Source: Reyranella sp. (GTDB lineage: Bacteria; Pseudomonadota; Alphaproteobacteria; Reyranellales; Reyranellaceae). From it: a stretch of 56,132 nucleotides of DNA. Below the pieces are notes generated by a model. That model did no database searches. It was not told the DNA's origin and saw nothing but the letters and a program-made list of their open reading frames with translations. The stretch is from NCBI RefSeq assembly GCF_004296935.1, contig NZ_SCVH01000076.1:1-56132 (forward strand), read 5' to 3'. This document shows positions 6,844-16,393 of this stretch, piece by piece; position 1 is the first letter of the stretch; every line of letters starts with the position of its first letter. Position numbers and translations under genes: made by a program.

Positions 6844-8735
6844 GTCTGCTGGAGATCCACGAGCCGGGCGAAACGCCGATGCCGCACGCCGGCGAGGCCT
6901 CGCTTGCCGTCGGCATCGATCTCGGCACGACCAATTCGGTGGTGGCGATCGCGCGTGAAGGTGTGCCGGCGGCCCTGCACGACGAGGCCGGCAATGCGCT
7001 GGTGCCGTCGGTCGTGGCTTATCCAGAAGCGGGCGGCGTGCTGGTGGGCGAGGAGGCCCGTCTGGTGATGGCGCGCGAGCCGCGCAACGCGGTGGCGTCG
7101 ATCAAGCGCCTGATGGGCCGCGGCGCCGCCGACCTCCATGCCGTGGCTGGTGTCCTGCCCTACGAGATCGAGCCCGGCAGCGGCCAGACCGACATGGTGA
7201 AATTGCGGATCGGCGGCAAGGCGCGTTCGCCCGTCGAGATCTCGGCTGAGATTCTCAAGGCCTTGCGCGCCCGTGCCGAAGCCGCCCTCGACAAGCCGGT
7301 CGAGCGTGCGGTGATCACCGTGCCGGCATATTTCGACGACGCTGCCCGGACCGCCACCCGCGATGCCGCGCGTGTCGCCGGCCTCGAGGTATTGCGCTTG
7401 GTCAACGAGCCGACGGCGGCGGCGCTGGCCTACGGCCTCGATAAGGGTTCCGAAGGTCTTTACGCAGTCTACGACCTGGGCGGCGGCACCTTCGACTTCT
7501 CGCTGCTGCGCCTGGAGAAGGGCGTGTTTCAGGTCCTGGCGACCGGTGGCGACGCAGCCCTCGGCGGCGACGATTTCGACCGCGCCATCGCCGAGCGCAT
7601 GCTGGCCGAACGCAAGAAGGATGGGCTTGCCGACCGGGTCGACGAAGCCGCGGTCAAGACCGCGCTAGTACTTGCGCGGCAGATGAAGGAGCAGCTCTCG
7701 GAGCGCGACCAGACATCGGGCCGCCTCGAAGTTGCCGGCACGCCCTCCTTCCATACGCTCACGCGCGGCGAATTCGAGGCGATGATCGAAGCCCCCGTCG
7801 CACGCACCCTCGAAATCGCTGCCAATGTGTTGACCGATGCCGGCATGACGGCGTCCGACGTGCAGGGCGTGGTGCTGGTTGGCGGTTCGACCCGCCTGCC
7901 GCTGGTGCGGGCGGAAGTGGCCGGCATGATCGGCAAGCCGGCGCTGACCGATATCGACCCCGACGAGGTCGTGGCGCTGGGCGCCGCGCTCCAGGCCGAG
8001 GCGCTCACCGGCGGCGGCGACACGCTGCTGCTCGACGTCACGCCGCTGTCTCTGGGACTCGAGACCATGGGCGGCATCGTCGAGAAGGTCGTGCCGCGCA
8101 ATACACCGATCCCGGTGCAGCTGGCGCAGGAGTTCACCACCTACCAGGACGGCCAGACGGCCATGGCGATTCATGTCGTGCAGGGCGAGCGCGAGATGGT
8201 GGCCGACTGCCGCAGCCTGGCGCGCTTCGAGCTCTCCGGCATTCCGCCGATGACGGCAGGTGCTGCCCGGATCCGCGTTTCCTTTGCCGTCGACGCCGAC
8301 GGTCTTCTCGCCGTCTCGGCTGAGGAGCGCACGACCGGCGTGGCGCAGCGTATCGAGGTCAAGCCGTCCTACGGGCTCAGCCACGAGGATATGGCCGACA
8401 TGCTCTATGACAGTCTCGACAATGCCGAGACCGACATGATGCAGCGGCTCCTGGCCGAAGCGCGGGTCGAGTCGCGGCGCAGCCTGCTGGCGCTTGACGC
8501 CGCACTCGCCAAGGACGGTGCCCTGCTCACGACCGAGGAGCGTGCCGCCATCGACGAGGGGCGGGCCCGCCTCGAGGCTGCGATCACCGGCGACGATCGC
8601 GACGCGATCAACGCTGCCGCCGAGGCGCTGGAAACCGTGTCCAAGCCCTTCGCCGAGCGACGCATGGATCGAGGTATTCGCGAGGCGTTGGCGGGACTGT
8701 CGGTCGGCGAATTGGAAAGCAGAGTCGGGGAGTAG
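6840..8735 (+). CDS. hscA: Fe-S assembly Hsp70 chaperone HscA
   Basis: 631 residues. Hsp70 ATPase domain (about 22-390) with phosphate-1 motif [10 protein letters not shown], phosphate-2 motif Y-D-L-G-G-G-T-F-D and adenosine motif [10 protein letters not shown], followed by the substrate-binding beta domain and helical lid. HscA binds the L-P-P-V-K loop of IscU and uses ATP, with HscB, to release the cluster to acceptors. The N-terminus carries about 20 residues before the Hsp70 core. Its position between hscB and fdx is diagnostic of HscA rather than DnaK. Confidence 0.97.
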   Translation: MSLLEIHEPGETPMPHAGEASLAVGIDLGTTNSVVAIAREGVPAALHDEAGNALVPSVVAYPEAGGVLVGEEARLVMAREPRNAVASIKRLMGRGAADLHAVAGVLPYEIEPGSGQTDMVKLRIGGKARSPVEISAEILKALRARAEAALDKPVERAVITVPAYFDDAARTATRDAARVAGLEVLRLVNEPTAAALAYGLDKGSEGLYAVYDLGGGTFDFSLLRLEKGVFQVLATGGDAALGGDDFDRAIAERMLAERKKDGLADRVDEAAVKTALVLARQMKEQLSERDQTSGRLEVAGTPSFHTLTRGEFEAMIEAPVARTLEIAANVLTDAGMTASDVQGVVLVGGSTRLPLVRAEVAGMIGKPALTDIDPDEVVALGAALQAEALTGGGDTLLLDVTPLSLGLETMGGIVEKVVPRNTPIPVQLAQEFTTYQDGQTAMAIHVVQGEREMVADCRSLARFELSGIPPMTAGAARIRVSFAVDADGLLAVSAEERTTGVAQRIEVKPSYGLSHEDMADMLYDSLDNAETDMMQRLLAEARVESRRSLLALDAALAKDGALLTTEERAAIDEGRARLEAAITGDDRDAINAAAEALETVSKPFAERRMDRGIREALAGLSVGELESRVGE

Positions 8736-8746
8736 CGGAGCATTCG

Positions 8747-9082
8747 ATGCCGAAACTGACGTTCATTCTCAAAGACGGGTCGCGCAAGGAAGTGGACGCA
8801 CCGCTCGGCCTCTCGGTGCTCGAGATCGCCCACCGCAACCACGTCGATATCGAGGGCGCGTGCGAAGGCTCGCTGGCCTGTTCGACGTGCCATGTCGTCG
8901 TCGAGAAGGAATGGTTCGAGAAGCTGGCGCCGGCCAGCGAGGACGAGGAGGACATGCTCGACCTCGCCTTCGGCCTTACCCACACTTCGCGCCTGGGTTG
9001 TCAGATCCTGATGAGCGAGGCGCTCGACGGGCTCGTTGTGCGCCTGCCGGCGGCGACCCGGAACATGATGGTCGACAAGTAG
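8747..9082 (+). CDS. fdx: ISC-type [2Fe-2S] ferredoxin
   Basis: 111 residues, adrenodoxin-type fold. Cluster ligands Cys39, Cys45, Cys48 ([10 protein letters not shown]) and Cys85 (R-L-G-C-Q-I) match the C-x5-C-x2-C pattern of ISC ferredoxin. It provides electrons for sulfur reduction and cluster coupling during assembly; the ferredoxin-NADP reductase at 11814 is a possible electron source. 11 bp after hscA with GGAG before the ATG. Confidence 0.95.
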   Translation: MPKLTFILKDGSRKEVDAPLGLSVLEIAHRNHVDIEGACEGSLACSTCHVVVEKEWFEKLAPASEDEEDMLDLAFGLTHTSRLGCQILMSEALDGLVVRLPAATRNMMVDK

Positions 9083-9092
9083 GAGGCGGACG

Positions 9093-9299
9093 ATGGCGGG
9101 CAAATTGCGCTGGACCGACGTTCGGGATATCGCGATAGAGCTCGAGGAACGCCATCCCGGCATCGACAACGTCAACCTGCGGTTTACCGATCTGCATCGC
9201 TGGGTGATGGAATTGCCTGGTTTTGAGGACGATCCCAACCGCTCCAACGAGAAGATCCTGGAGGCCATCCAGGCCGCCTGGATCGAGGAACGCGACTAG
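9093..9299 (+). CDS. iscX: Fe-S assembly modulator IscX
   Basis: 68 residues matching the small acidic IscX (YfhJ) family, which binds IscS and iron and tunes desulfurase activity. Recognisable: L-R-W-T-D-V-R-D-I-A-I-E-L near the N-terminus, D-L-H-R-W-V near 38 and the E-K-I-L-E-A-I-Q-A-A-W tail. AGGAGG lies just upstream of the ATG. Last gene of the isc operon; no clear hairpin terminator follows. Confidence 0.95.
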   Translation: MAGKLRWTDVRDIAIELEERHPGIDNVNLRFTDLHRWVMELPGFEDDPNRSNEKILEAIQAAWIEERD

Positions 9300-9357
9300 C
9301 CGCACGCCGCAATTTGGTCGAAAATGCCGGCGAGACTATGCCGTTCGGGAGGCCGTC

Positions 9358-9879
9358 ATGATCGGGAATTGGGTGCGTCTTTCGCTGCTGCCGTTACTCC
9401 TGGCAGCGGGACTGACCGCCTGTGAGTCCGGCGCCGTTCAACCCGGTATCGTCAGCACATCGGCCGCCACGCCAGGTGCCGCCAACGGTAGTCTCGCCGC
9501 CGTCGGCGGCAGTGGACGAGTGGTCTCGATCAACGAGATCAGCCTCCGCGGGGCAGGCGGCGGCTCGGGCAACGGCGGGCTGATCGGCGGCATGGCCGGT
9601 GCGGCGGGTGGCGCGGCCCTTGGTGCCGCCTCCAGCGGCTATTCGGTCGCCGGCATGCTGGTCGGCGCGCTGCTCGGCGCCGTCGGTGGCGCCATCGCCG
9701 GCAGTATCATCGACGGCGACAGTGGCGCCGGCCGCGGCATCGAGGTGGTGGTCCAGCGCGACAATGGTCAAAAGGTCACGGTGGCGCAGCGCGACGACGG
9801 TGATGTACAGCTCGGCGACCGTGTCCGGATCGTTCAGGACCGCCAGGGCGTCGCCAAGGTCGTGCGTGACGGCTCGTGA
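9358..9879 (+). CDS. Glycine-zipper outer-membrane lipoprotein (17-kDa antigen/SlyB-like), copy 1
   Basis: 173 residues. Signal peptide with lipobox (A-A-G-L-T-A-C) ending at Cys21 or close to it, then a linker. A glycine-zipper hairpin at about 76-120 (G-G-M-A-G-A-A-G-G-A-A-L-G-A and G-A-L-L-G-A-V-G-G-A-I-A-G) follows, then a C-terminal beta domain (G-D-R-V-R-I-V-Q-D). Such proteins sit in the outer membrane and affect envelope integrity. The ATG at 9358 has GGGAGG five bases upstream; an upstream in-frame extension would bury the lipobox. A close paralog follows 63 bp downstream. Confidence 0.88.
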   Translation: MIGNWVRLSLLPLLLAAGLTACESGAVQPGIVSTSAATPGAANGSLAAVGGSGRVVSINEISLRGAGGGSGNGGLIGGMAGAAGGAALGAASSGYSVAGMLVGALLGAVGGAIAGSIIDGDSGAGRGIEVVVQRDNGQKVTVAQRDDGDVQLGDRVRIVQDRQGVAKVVRDGS

Positions 9880-9942
9880 CCCCCCGACTGATCTGAAGCG
9901 TTCCATGTGATCGAGATCGTGTCCGAGAGAAGGATTTCTGGA

Positions 9943-10455
9943 ATGTTCGGCAAGCTGCTCATGAGCCTTTTGATACCCGTGGCGATGATCGGCAGCCTCG
10001 GCGCCTGCACCGGCAGCAGCGGCGGCGTTCAACCCGGCGTGGTCAACACCTCGGCCCAAGGCAGCTATCGCGGCGAAACCGGCCGGGTGATGGCCATCCG
10101 TGAAGTGTCGGTGCGCGGCAGCAGTGGCTCGGGCATGAACGACGGCACGCTGATCGGCGGCGGCCTGGGCGCGGCGGGTGGTGCGGCCATCGGTGCCGCC
10201 ACCACCAACTCCGTGGGCGGCGCCGTCGTGGGCGGCCTGCTGGGTGCGATCGGCGGCGCCATCGCCGGTACGGCCGTCGACCGCGGCAGTTCCAGGCGCG
10301 GCATCGAAGTGACGGTGCAGAAGGACAACGGCAGCCAGGTGAAGATCGCCCAGTATGACGATGGCGACGTCCAGATGGGCGATCGCGTCCAGATCGTCTA
10401 CGACAGCAACGGCGTCGCCAAGGCCGTCCGCGACACCAGCCCGCGCCGCGACTAG
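9943..10455 (+). CDS. Glycine-zipper outer-membrane lipoprotein, copy 2
   Basis: 170 residues with the same architecture as the preceding gene: signal peptide and lipobox (S-L-G-A-C-T), short linker containing G-V-Q-P-G-V-V-N-T-S, a glycine-zipper segment, and a C-terminal domain ending G-D-R-V-Q-I-V-Y-D-S-N-G-V-A-K. Copy 1 has the near-identical G-D-R-V-R-I-V-Q-D-R-Q-G-V-A-K, so the pair arose by tandem duplication. AGGA (9931-9934) lies eight bases before the ATG. Confidence 0.88.
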   Translation: MFGKLLMSLLIPVAMIGSLGACTGSSGGVQPGVVNTSAQGSYRGETGRVMAIREVSVRGSSGSGMNDGTLIGGGLGAAGGAAIGAATTNSVGGAVVGGLLGAIGGAIAGTAVDRGSSRRGIEVTVQKDNGSQVKIAQYDDGDVQMGDRVQIVYDSNGVAKAVRDTSPRRD

Positions 10456-10503
10456 CTGGCGGGCCTGTTGTGGCCTGATCGGCAGGCCTATATAGGCCCC
10501 GTC

Positions 10504-11631
10504 ATGGCCCGCAATTCCCTCGATCTCGACAAGGCGCCCGGCGACACCCGCGTGGTGGTTGCGATGTCGGGCGGCGTCGACTCGTCGGTCACCGCCGCGC
10601 TCCTGAAGGAGCAGGGCTACGACGTCGTAGGCGTCACCCTGCAGCTCTACGACCATGGCGTCGCCGTCGGCAAGAAGGGCGCCTGCTGCGCCGGTCAGGA
10701 TATCCAGGATGCCCGCCAGGTCGCCGAAAGGCTCGCTATCCCGCACTACGTCCTCGACTACGAAAGCCGCTTCCGTACCGAGGTGATGGACTCCTTTGCC
10801 GATGCCTATGTGCGCGGCGAGACCCCGGTGCCCTGCATCGCCTGCAACCGCACGGTGAAGTTCCGCGACCTGCTCAGGACCGCGCGCGAACTCGGCGCCG
10901 ATGCGCTGGCGACAGGCCACTATGTCCAGCGCGTCCTGGGTGAGGCGGGGCCGGAGCTGCACCGCGGCGCCGATCCGGCGCGCGACCAGAGCTACTTCCT
11001 GTTCGGCACGACGCACGAGCAGCTCGACTACCTGCGCTTCCCGTTGGGTCACCTGCCCAAAAGCGAGACGCGGGCGCTGGCCGAGCGCTTCGACCTGCCG
11101 GTGGCCGAGAAGCCCGACAGTCAGGACATCTGCTTCGTACCCGGTGGCGATTATGCCGCCGTCGTGCAGAAGCTCCGGCCCGAGGCGGTCGAACCCGGCG
11201 AGATCGTCGACCTGCGGGGCCGCGTGGTCGGCCGCCACGACGGCATCGTGCATTTCACCGTGGGCCAGCGCCGCGGACTGGCCTTGGGCGAGCGCGACGG
11301 CACTGACAACGACCGACTCTATGTCGTGCGGCTCGACCCCGAAGCGCGCCGCGTCGTCGTGGGGCCGCGTGCCGCGCTCGGCCGGACAGAGATGGCGCTC
11401 TATGATCTCAACTGGATCGGCCCGGCGCTGGAGGGCCGTGTCCCGGTGCAGGTGCGCGTGCGCTCCAGCCAGGCACTGCGCCCGGCTGAAATCGAGCTTT
11501 TAGGCGATGGCGCCTCTGTCCACTTCGCCGAACCCGAGATCGGCGTCTCGCCCGGCCAGGCCTGTGTGATCTACGACGCCGCGACCGGCAGCCGCGTCCT
11601 GGGCGGAGGCTTCATCCGGCGCTTTTCTTGA
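10504..11631 (+). CDS. mnmA: tRNA-specific 2-thiouridylase MnmA
   Basis: 375 residues. Forms s2U34 in tRNA-Lys/Glu/Gln using ATP and persulfide sulfur delivered from IscS. The PP-loop S-G-G-V-D-S-S is at 22-28, the catalytic Cys114 lies in A-C-N-R-T-V-K-F and the second active Cys210 in S-Q-D-I-C-F-V-P; the C-terminal domain has the expected G-Q-R-R-G-L motif. The frame extends upstream to 10468, but the ATG at 10504 gives the better N-terminus. Its stop codon (11629-11631) lies within the -35 box of the downstream tRNA promoter. Confidence 0.95.
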   Translation: MARNSLDLDKAPGDTRVVVAMSGGVDSSVTAALLKEQGYDVVGVTLQLYDHGVAVGKKGACCAGQDIQDARQVAERLAIPHYVLDYESRFRTEVMDSFADAYVRGETPVPCIACNRTVKFRDLLRTARELGADALATGHYVQRVLGEAGPELHRGADPARDQSYFLFGTTHEQLDYLRFPLGHLPKSETRALAERFDLPVAEKPDSQDICFVPGGDYAAVVQKLRPEAVEPGEIVDLRGRVVGRHDGIVHFTVGQRRGLALGERDGTDNDRLYVVRLDPEARRVVVGPRAALGRTEMALYDLNWIGPALEGRVPVQVRVRSSQALRPAEIELLGDGASVHFAEPEIGVSPGQACVIYDAATGSRVLGGGFIRRFS

Positions 11632-11657
11632 CAGGTCCCGGCCCCGCCGCTTAATAG
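11628..11657 (+). promoter_or_regulatory. tRNA promoter overlapping the mnmA stop
   Basis: A perfect -35 TTGACA (11628-11633) is followed after 18 nt by TAATAG (11652-11657), with the tRNA starting 11 nt further on. The mnmA TGA is embedded in TTGACA. Confidence 0.65.
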
Positions 11658-11668
11658 CGCCCACCCAT

Positions 11669-11745
11669 GGCTGGGTAGCTCAGCTGGTTAGAGCACGGCA
11701 CTCATAATGCCGGGGTCGGCGGTTCAAGTCCGCCCCCAGCTACCA
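11669..11745 (+). tRNA. tRNA-Met (CAU), elongator type
   Basis: 77 nt, complete cloverleaf with encoded CCA. Acceptor stem GGCTGGG pairs with CCCAGCT, leaving a G1-U72 wobble; D arm GCTC-AGCTGGTTA-GAGC; anticodon stem CGGCA/TGCCG with loop CTCATAA, anticodon CAT at 11703-11705; T arm GGCGG-TTCAAGT-CCGCC. Initiator hallmarks (1-72 mismatch, three G-C pairs at the loop end of the anticodon stem) are absent, so it is not tRNA-fMet. A lysidine-modified tRNA-Ile2 cannot be fully excluded because it shares the CAU anticodon. Confidence 0.95.
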
Positions 11746-11750
11746 ATTTC

Positions 11751-11786
11751 GGCCCCCGGTCGGCTTCGACCGGGGGCCTTTATTTT
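11751..11786 (+). terminator. Strong intrinsic terminator after tRNA-Met
   Basis: A perfect 12-bp stem (GGCCCCCGGTCG at 11751-11762 with its complement at 11767-11778), a GCTT loop, then TTTATTTTG. It closes the tRNA transcript six bases after the CCA end. Confidence 0.95.
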
Positions 11787-11813
11787 GTGGTTTCTCTTCG
11801 CCACCTTAGGACC

Positions 11814-12836
11814 ATGGCCAACGGACATTCGCACCAGACCGACGTCGTCATCGTAGGCGCGGGGCCCGTGGGCCTGTTCGCCGTGTTCGAGTGCGGCATG
11901 GTCCGGCTCAATTGCCACGTCGTCGACGTGCTCGACGACGCCGGTGGCCAGTGCACAGCGCTTTATCCCGAAAAGCCGATCTACGACATCCCGGGCTTCC
12001 CCCGCATCGAGGCCGCCGAGCTGGTGGTCCGGCTGAAGGCGCAGGCCGCGCCCTTTCGGCCCGTCTACCATCTCGGCGAACAGGTCCAGGCGCTGGAGGC
12101 GCTGAGCGGCGGATTCTGGCGGGTGACGACCTCGAAGGGCACGGTCATCCAGGCCCGGGCGGTGATCGTGGCCGCCGGCGTCGGCGCCTTCGGCCCCAAC
12201 CGCCCGCCGCTGCCCGACATCGAGACCTACGAGGGCAAGAGCGTCTTCTATTACGTGACGCAGCGCGAGACTTTCCGTGGCAAGCGCGTGGTGATCGCGG
12301 GTGGCGGCGACACCGCCGTCGACTGGGCTTTGTCCCTGGCCGAGGTTGCGGCCCGGGTGTCGGTGATCCACCGACGCGACAAGTTCCGCGCCGCACCCGA
12401 GAGCGAGGCGAGACTGAAGGCGCTGGCCAAGGCGGGAAAGATCGATCTCGTCGTGCCGTACCAGCTCCATGGGTTGGAGGGCAACGACGGCCGGTTGAAG
12501 GCCGTTACCGTTGCCACGCTCGATGGCGCGACCAAGCGGATCGAGGCCGATGTGCTGCTGCCGTTCTTCGGCCTGTCGATGTCGCTGGGCCCGATCGCCG
12601 ACTGGAGCCTCGCGCTGGAGCACAACCAGATCGCGATCGACCCCTCGACCGCCGCCACCAGCAAGCCCGGCATCTTCGCCATCGGCGACGTCGTCACCTA
12701 TCCCGGCAAGCTGAAGCTGATCCTCACCGGCTTTGCGGAAGCCGCCATCGCGGCGCGCTCGGCCTATGCGCTGGTCCATCCCGAGACGCCGCTTCACTTC
12801 GAATATTCGACGACCGCGGGCGTACCTGACGCTTAG
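11814..12836 (+). CDS. Ferredoxin-NADP(+) reductase, thioredoxin-reductase-like type
   Basis: 340 residues. Two Rossmann folds: FAD site V-G-A-G-P-V-G near residue 14 and NADPH site A-G-G-G-D-T-A-V-D near 163, with a C-terminal FAD motif [11 protein letters not shown]. The redox C-x-x-C of thioredoxin reductase is absent, as expected for the YumC-like ferredoxin/flavodoxin reductases. Cytoplasmic; it could reduce the isc ferredoxin. The ATG at 11814 gives the natural N-terminus, although its AGGA is only two bases away; a GTG at 11787 is the alternative. It converges with the ABC ATPase gene, overlapping by four bases. Confidence 0.9.
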   Translation: MANGHSHQTDVVIVGAGPVGLFAVFECGMVRLNCHVVDVLDDAGGQCTALYPEKPIYDIPGFPRIEAAELVVRLKAQAAPFRPVYHLGEQVQALEALSGGFWRVTTSKGTVIQARAVIVAAGVGAFGPNRPPLPDIETYEGKSVFYYVTQRETFRGKRVVIAGGGDTAVDWALSLAEVAARVSVIHRRDKFRAAPESEARLKALAKAGKIDLVVPYQLHGLEGNDGRLKAVTVATLDGATKRIEADVLLPFFGLSMSLGPIADWSLALEHNQIAIDPSTAATSKPGIFAIGDVVTYPGKLKLILTGFAEAAIAARSAYALVHPETPLHFEYSTTAGVPDA

Positions 12837-13897
12837 GCGGCAACCGCGAGCTTACGCAGCGCCGCCAGACGGCGGGCGTAGGGCGGTTCGTTCTCCGGTA
12901 CGATCACCGGCGGCACGATCGTCTCGGCGTAATGGCATGCAACGATCTGGCCTTCGTCTCCCACGGCGCGCAGAGCGGGCTCCTCGATGCGGCAGCGATC
13001 CTGGGCGTGGGCGCAGCGCGTATGGAAGCGGCAGCCCGGCGGCGGATTGAGCGGGCTCGGCACGTCGCCTGTGAGCCGGATGCGGGCGCGCTGGGCGGAG
13101 GGATCGGGCACCGGCACCGCCGACAGCAGCGCCTGGGTGTAGGGATGGCGCGGCCTTGCGAACAGGCTGCGCTTGGGCGCCAGCTCGACGATCTTGCCGA
13201 GATACATCACGGCGACGCGATCGCTGATGTGGCGCACCACGGCGAGATCGTGGGCGATGAAGATGTAGGAGAGGCCGAGCTTGCGCTTGAGGTCCTGCAG
13301 GAGGTTGATCACCTGCGCCTGGATCGATACGTCGAGCGCCGACACGGGCTCGTCGCAGACGATCAGCTTGGGCTGCGAAGCGAGCGCGCGGGCGATGCCG
13401 ATCCTCTGGCGCTGGCCGCCGGAGAATTCGTGCGGGTAGCGCAGCGCATGCCAGGCCGACAGGCCGACCTCGGTCAGGAGTTCGTCGATGCGCTGGTACA
13501 GCGCGGCGCCGGAGGCGAGGCCATGCAGGCGCAGCGGCTCTCCCAGGGTCTGGCCGACCGTAAGGCGCGGATTGAGGGAGGCGTAGGGATCCTGGAAGAT
13601 GATCTGCATGTCACGCCGCAAGTCGCGCAGCGCGCCGCGATTGAGGGCGCGGACGTCGCGGCCGGCGAAGCGGATCGAGCCCGATGTCGCCTCGATCAGG
13701 CGCAGGATCATGCGGCCGGTGGTCGACTTGCCGCAGCCCGATTCGCCTACCAGCGCCAGCGTCTCGCCCGGCGCCACGTCGAAGGAGAGGCCGTCGACAG
13801 CACGCACCGTGCCGACGGCGCTCTGGAAGACGATGCCGCGCTTGACCGGGAAGTGCTTGGTGAGGCCGGTGACGGAAAGGAGGGGTTCGGTGTTCAC
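12833..13897 (-). CDS. Dipeptide/oligopeptide-type ABC transporter ATPase (DppF/OppF family)
   Basis: 354 residues. Walker [10 protein letters not shown], signature L-S-G-G-Q-R-Q-R, Walker B with D-E-P-V-S-A-L-D, and the C-terminal oligopeptide-transporter extension with a Cys-containing motif (G-C-R-F-H-T-R-C). Energises uptake through the two permeases encoded upstream. The GTG at 13897 (reading V-N-T-E-P-L-L-S) overlaps the DppD-like stop as GTGA, so the two ATPases are coupled. Last gene of a six-gene minus-strand operon beginning at 19837. Confidence 0.92.
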   Translation of the reverse strand: MNTEPLLSVTGLTKHFPVKRGIVFQSAVGTVRAVDGLSFDVAPGETLALVGESGCGKSTTGRMILRLIEATSGSIRFAGRDVRALNRGALRDLRRDMQIIFQDPYASLNPRLTVGQTLGEPLRLHGLASGAALYQRIDELLTEVGLSAWHALRYPHEFSGGQRQRIGIARALASQPKLIVCDEPVSALDVSIQAQVINLLQDLKRKLGLSYIFIAHDLAVVRHISDRVAVMYLGKIVELAPKRSLFARPRHPYTQALLSAVPVPDPSAQRARIRLTGDVPSPLNPPPGCRFHTRCAHAQDRCRIEEPALRAVGDEGQIVACHYAETIVPPVIVPENEPPYARRLAALRKLAVAA

Positions 13898-14901
13898 GAG
13901 GCGGCGGCTCCGGCCAGCGCGACGTCGAGCGGCGCCTTCCAACAAGCGGTTCGATGACCGCGACCGAGTTCGCGCAGCTCGGGTGCTTCGCGGCGACAGT
14001 GATCGTCGGCCAGCGGACAGCGCGGGCTGAAACGGCAGCCGGGCGGCAGGGCGTAGGGATTGGGCACCACGCCCTCGATGGCGATCAGGCGCTCGTCGCC
14101 GTCGCTGCCCAGCCGCGGGATCGAGCCCAGGAGGCCCAGCGTATAGGGATGCTGCGGGTCGGAGAACAGCAGGTCGACCGGTGCCTCCTCGACGATGCGG
14201 CCGGCATACATGACCACGACGCGATGCGCGATCTCGGCCACCACGCCGAGATCGTGGGTGATCAGCATGATGGCGGCCCCGGTGCGCTCGCGCAGGTCGC
14301 GCAAGAGGTCGAGGATCTGCGCCTGGATGGTGACGTCGAGCGCTGTCGTCGGCTCGTCGGCAATCAGGATCTTGGGATCGCAGGCCAGCGCCATGGCGAT
14401 CATCACGCGCTGTCGCATGCCGCCCGAGAGCTGGTGCGGATATTCGTCGAGCCGCGTCTCGGGCGAGGGGATCTTGACCAGCCGCAGCATCTCCAGGGCA
14501 CGGGCGCGCGCTTCGGCGCCGCTCACCGCGCGGTGCAGCCGGACAGCCTCGATGATCTGCTCGCCCACGGTCTGCACCGGGTTGAGGCTGGTCATCGGTT
14601 CCTGGAAGATCATCGAGATCGCATCGCCGCGGATGGCGCGCATCTCGGTCTCCGGCAGCTCCAGGAGATTGCGGCCCTCCAGCCGGATCTCGCCCGCCGC
14701 GATGCGGCCTGGTGGATTGGGCACCAGCCGCATGATCGAGAGCGACGTCACCGACTTGCCGCAGCCCGATTCTCCCACGATGCCGAGCGTCTCGCCCGGC
14801 GCCAGCGAGAAGCTCACGCCGTCGACGGCCGCGAACACGCTGCCGCCGGAGCGGAATTCGGTGCGCAGGTTTCTGACTTCCAGAAGAGGTGCGTCGGTCA
14901 A
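13894..14901 (-). CDS. Dipeptide/oligopeptide-type ABC transporter ATPase (DppD/OppD family)
   Basis: 335 residues with Walker A G-E-S-G-C-G-K-S, signature L-S-G-G-M-R-Q-R, Walker B and D-E-P-T-T-A-L-D, and the C-terminal G-C-R-F-S-P-R-C-P segment of this subfamily. Starts at a TTG (14899-14901) ten bases after the amidohydrolase stop; no ATG or GTG is available nearby in frame and the protein begins M-T-D-A-P-L-L-E-V as expected. It pairs with the next ATPase as the heterodimeric motor of the importer. Confidence 0.92.
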   Translation of the reverse strand: MTDAPLLEVRNLRTEFRSGGSVFAAVDGVSFSLAPGETLGIVGESGCGKSVTSLSIMRLVPNPPGRIAAGEIRLEGRNLLELPETEMRAIRGDAISMIFQEPMTSLNPVQTVGEQIIEAVRLHRAVSGAEARARALEMLRLVKIPSPETRLDEYPHQLSGGMRQRVMIAMALACDPKILIADEPTTALDVTIQAQILDLLRDLRERTGAAIMLITHDLGVVAEIAHRVVVMYAGRIVEEAPVDLLFSDPQHPYTLGLLGSIPRLGSDGDERLIAIEGVVPNPYALPPGCRFSPRCPLADDHCRREAPELRELGRGHRTACWKAPLDVALAGAAAS

Positions 14902-14911
14902 CGGCGGTTGC

Positions 14912-16375
14912 TCACGTCACCGGCCGCGTCTGCGGCAGGCGTTCCTTCGTGCCGTAGACCGGCGGCGAGAGCTGGTCGGCGGTGCGGCCGGCCCAGTCGC
15001 GCTGGCTGACGGTTTCCAGGCGCTTGCGCTGGCCCTCGATGAGGCCGGCGGTGGCCGCCTCGACATCGACCGTCAGGACCTTGCTGTCGCGTACCACCTG
15101 TGCGCCGTCGACATAGACATGACGGATGGCGCGTTCGCTCGCCGAATAAATCAGGCTGCGCACCGGCTCGTGCGCCGGCTGCATGTAAGGATGGCTCATG
15201 TCGACCAGCGAGAAGTCGGCCTTGCAGCCCGGCGCCAGCCGCCCAAGGTCGGGGCGGCGCAGGATCTTGGCGCCGCCGACGGTGGCCGCCTCGAAGGCGT
15301 GCTGGGTCGTGCCCATCTTGTAGTTGCCGGTATAGACGCGGGCCAGGTAGCAGGCGAGACGGATCTCATCGACCATATTGTGCGGGAAGGTGTCGGTGCC
15401 GATGCCGACCGTGATGCCGGCGTTCATGTAGCGCCCAATCGAGTTCATGGTCATGCCGCGCCGCGCGAACACGGTCGGGCAGTGCGCCACCGCCGCGCCA
15501 GAGTCGCGCAGCATCTCGAAGTCATGGGCATGCGGATAGTGGATCTGCGGATGGTCGTTGAGGAAGATGCCGTGGCCGATCACGAGGTCCGGCCCCAGCA
15601 CGCCGATGGAATCGAGCCACTCGATCGGCGTCTTGCCGTGGCGATGGACCATCTCGTAGAACTCGACGACGGCCTGGCAGGCGTGCGTCTGCATCGGGAT
15701 GCCGCGCTTCTTTGCTTCCTGCAGCGCCTCCTTGAAGAAGCCCTCGCGGCAGGTGTCGATCTGCGCCGGGCCGGCCATGGCCGAGAGCCGGCCGCTCGGG
15801 TGCTTCATGGCGGCATCGATGGTCTTCATCGAATTCTCGAAAGCCTTCTCGCCCGCCTTCTCGTCCCAGGCGTACTCCACCGTATGGCCGTTCTTGGTGT
15901 ACCAGACGCCCTGGCGCATCATCGGACAGACGACGGCGCGGATGCCGGTGGCGGCGAGGTCGTCGACCCAGCCGTCGCGCGACATCGAGAGGTCGGTGAT
16001 GGTCGTGACGCCGCTTTTCAGCAACTCCGACAGCGCCACCTTCGTCGAGGGCCCGGCATCCTCGGGATTGAGGCCGAACACAGTCAGATATTCGTAGAGG
16101 GAGCTCTGGCCCAGCTTGTCGCTGCCATATTCCTCGGTCAGGCCCTTGTTGGCGGGCTCCGAGAAGGGATGACTGTGCACATTCACGAAGCCGGGGATGA
16201 CCATCATCCCCTTGCCGTCGATGGTCGTGTCGACCGGGCCGGCAAAGCCCGGCCCGACATGGACGATCTCGTTGCCCTTGAACACGAAGTCCGCGTTCTC
16301 GAGATAGACGTGCCTCTGCTCGGCCTCGTCCCACGCGACAACGTGGTCGAGGCCGGCGATCTTGGTCGTCTTCAT
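14912..16375 (-). CDS. Amidohydrolase of the TrzA/AtzA/guanine-deaminase superfamily
   Basis: 487 residues. Metal ligands are H68 and H70 (V-N-V-H-S-H-P), H231 (M-Q-T-H-A-C), and Asp328 (G-I-G-T-D-T-F), with His268 in G-H-G-I-F nearby: the mononuclear-metal hydrolytic deaminase/chlorohydrolase pattern. Family members deaminate or dehalogenate purines, pyrimidines and s-triazines. It is embedded in the ABC importer operon between binding protein and ATPases, so it probably acts on the imported compound or an early product. The ATG at 16375 is preferred because GGGAGAG lies nine bases upstream; an ATG at 16393 would have no RBS. Confidence 0.88.
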   Translation of the reverse strand: MKTTKIAGLDHVVAWDEAEQRHVYLENADFVFKGNEIVHVGPGFAGPVDTTIDGKGMMVIPGFVNVHSHPFSEPANKGLTEEYGSDKLGQSSLYEYLTVFGLNPEDAGPSTKVALSELLKSGVTTITDLSMSRDGWVDDLAATGIRAVVCPMMRQGVWYTKNGHTVEYAWDEKAGEKAFENSMKTIDAAMKHPSGRLSAMAGPAQIDTCREGFFKEALQEAKKRGIPMQTHACQAVVEFYEMVHRHGKTPIEWLDSIGVLGPDLVIGHGIFLNDHPQIHYPHAHDFEMLRDSGAAVAHCPTVFARRGMTMNSIGRYMNAGITVGIGTDTFPHNMVDEIRLACYLARVYTGNYKMGTTQHAFEAATVGGAKILRRPDLGRLAPGCKADFSLVDMSHPYMQPAHEPVRSLIYSASERAIRHVYVDGAQVVRDSKVLTVDVEAATAGLIEGQRKRLETVSQRDWAGRTADQLSPPVYGTKERLPQTRPVT

Positions 16376-16393
16376 TGGACGTTTCTCTCCCAT

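Noticed and set aside
6840-8735. DnaK (general Hsp70)
   Set aside because: Placement between hscB and fdx and pairing with an HscA-recognition motif in IscU identify HscA.
9394-11253. Minus-strand open frame of 619 codons opposite the lipoproteins and mnmA
   Set aside because: Shadow of the plus-strand genes; repetitive Ala/His/Asp composition.
11669-11745. Initiator tRNA-fMet
   Set aside because: The 1-72 pair is G-U rather than mismatched C-A, and the anticodon stem lacks the three consecutive G-C pairs next to the loop.
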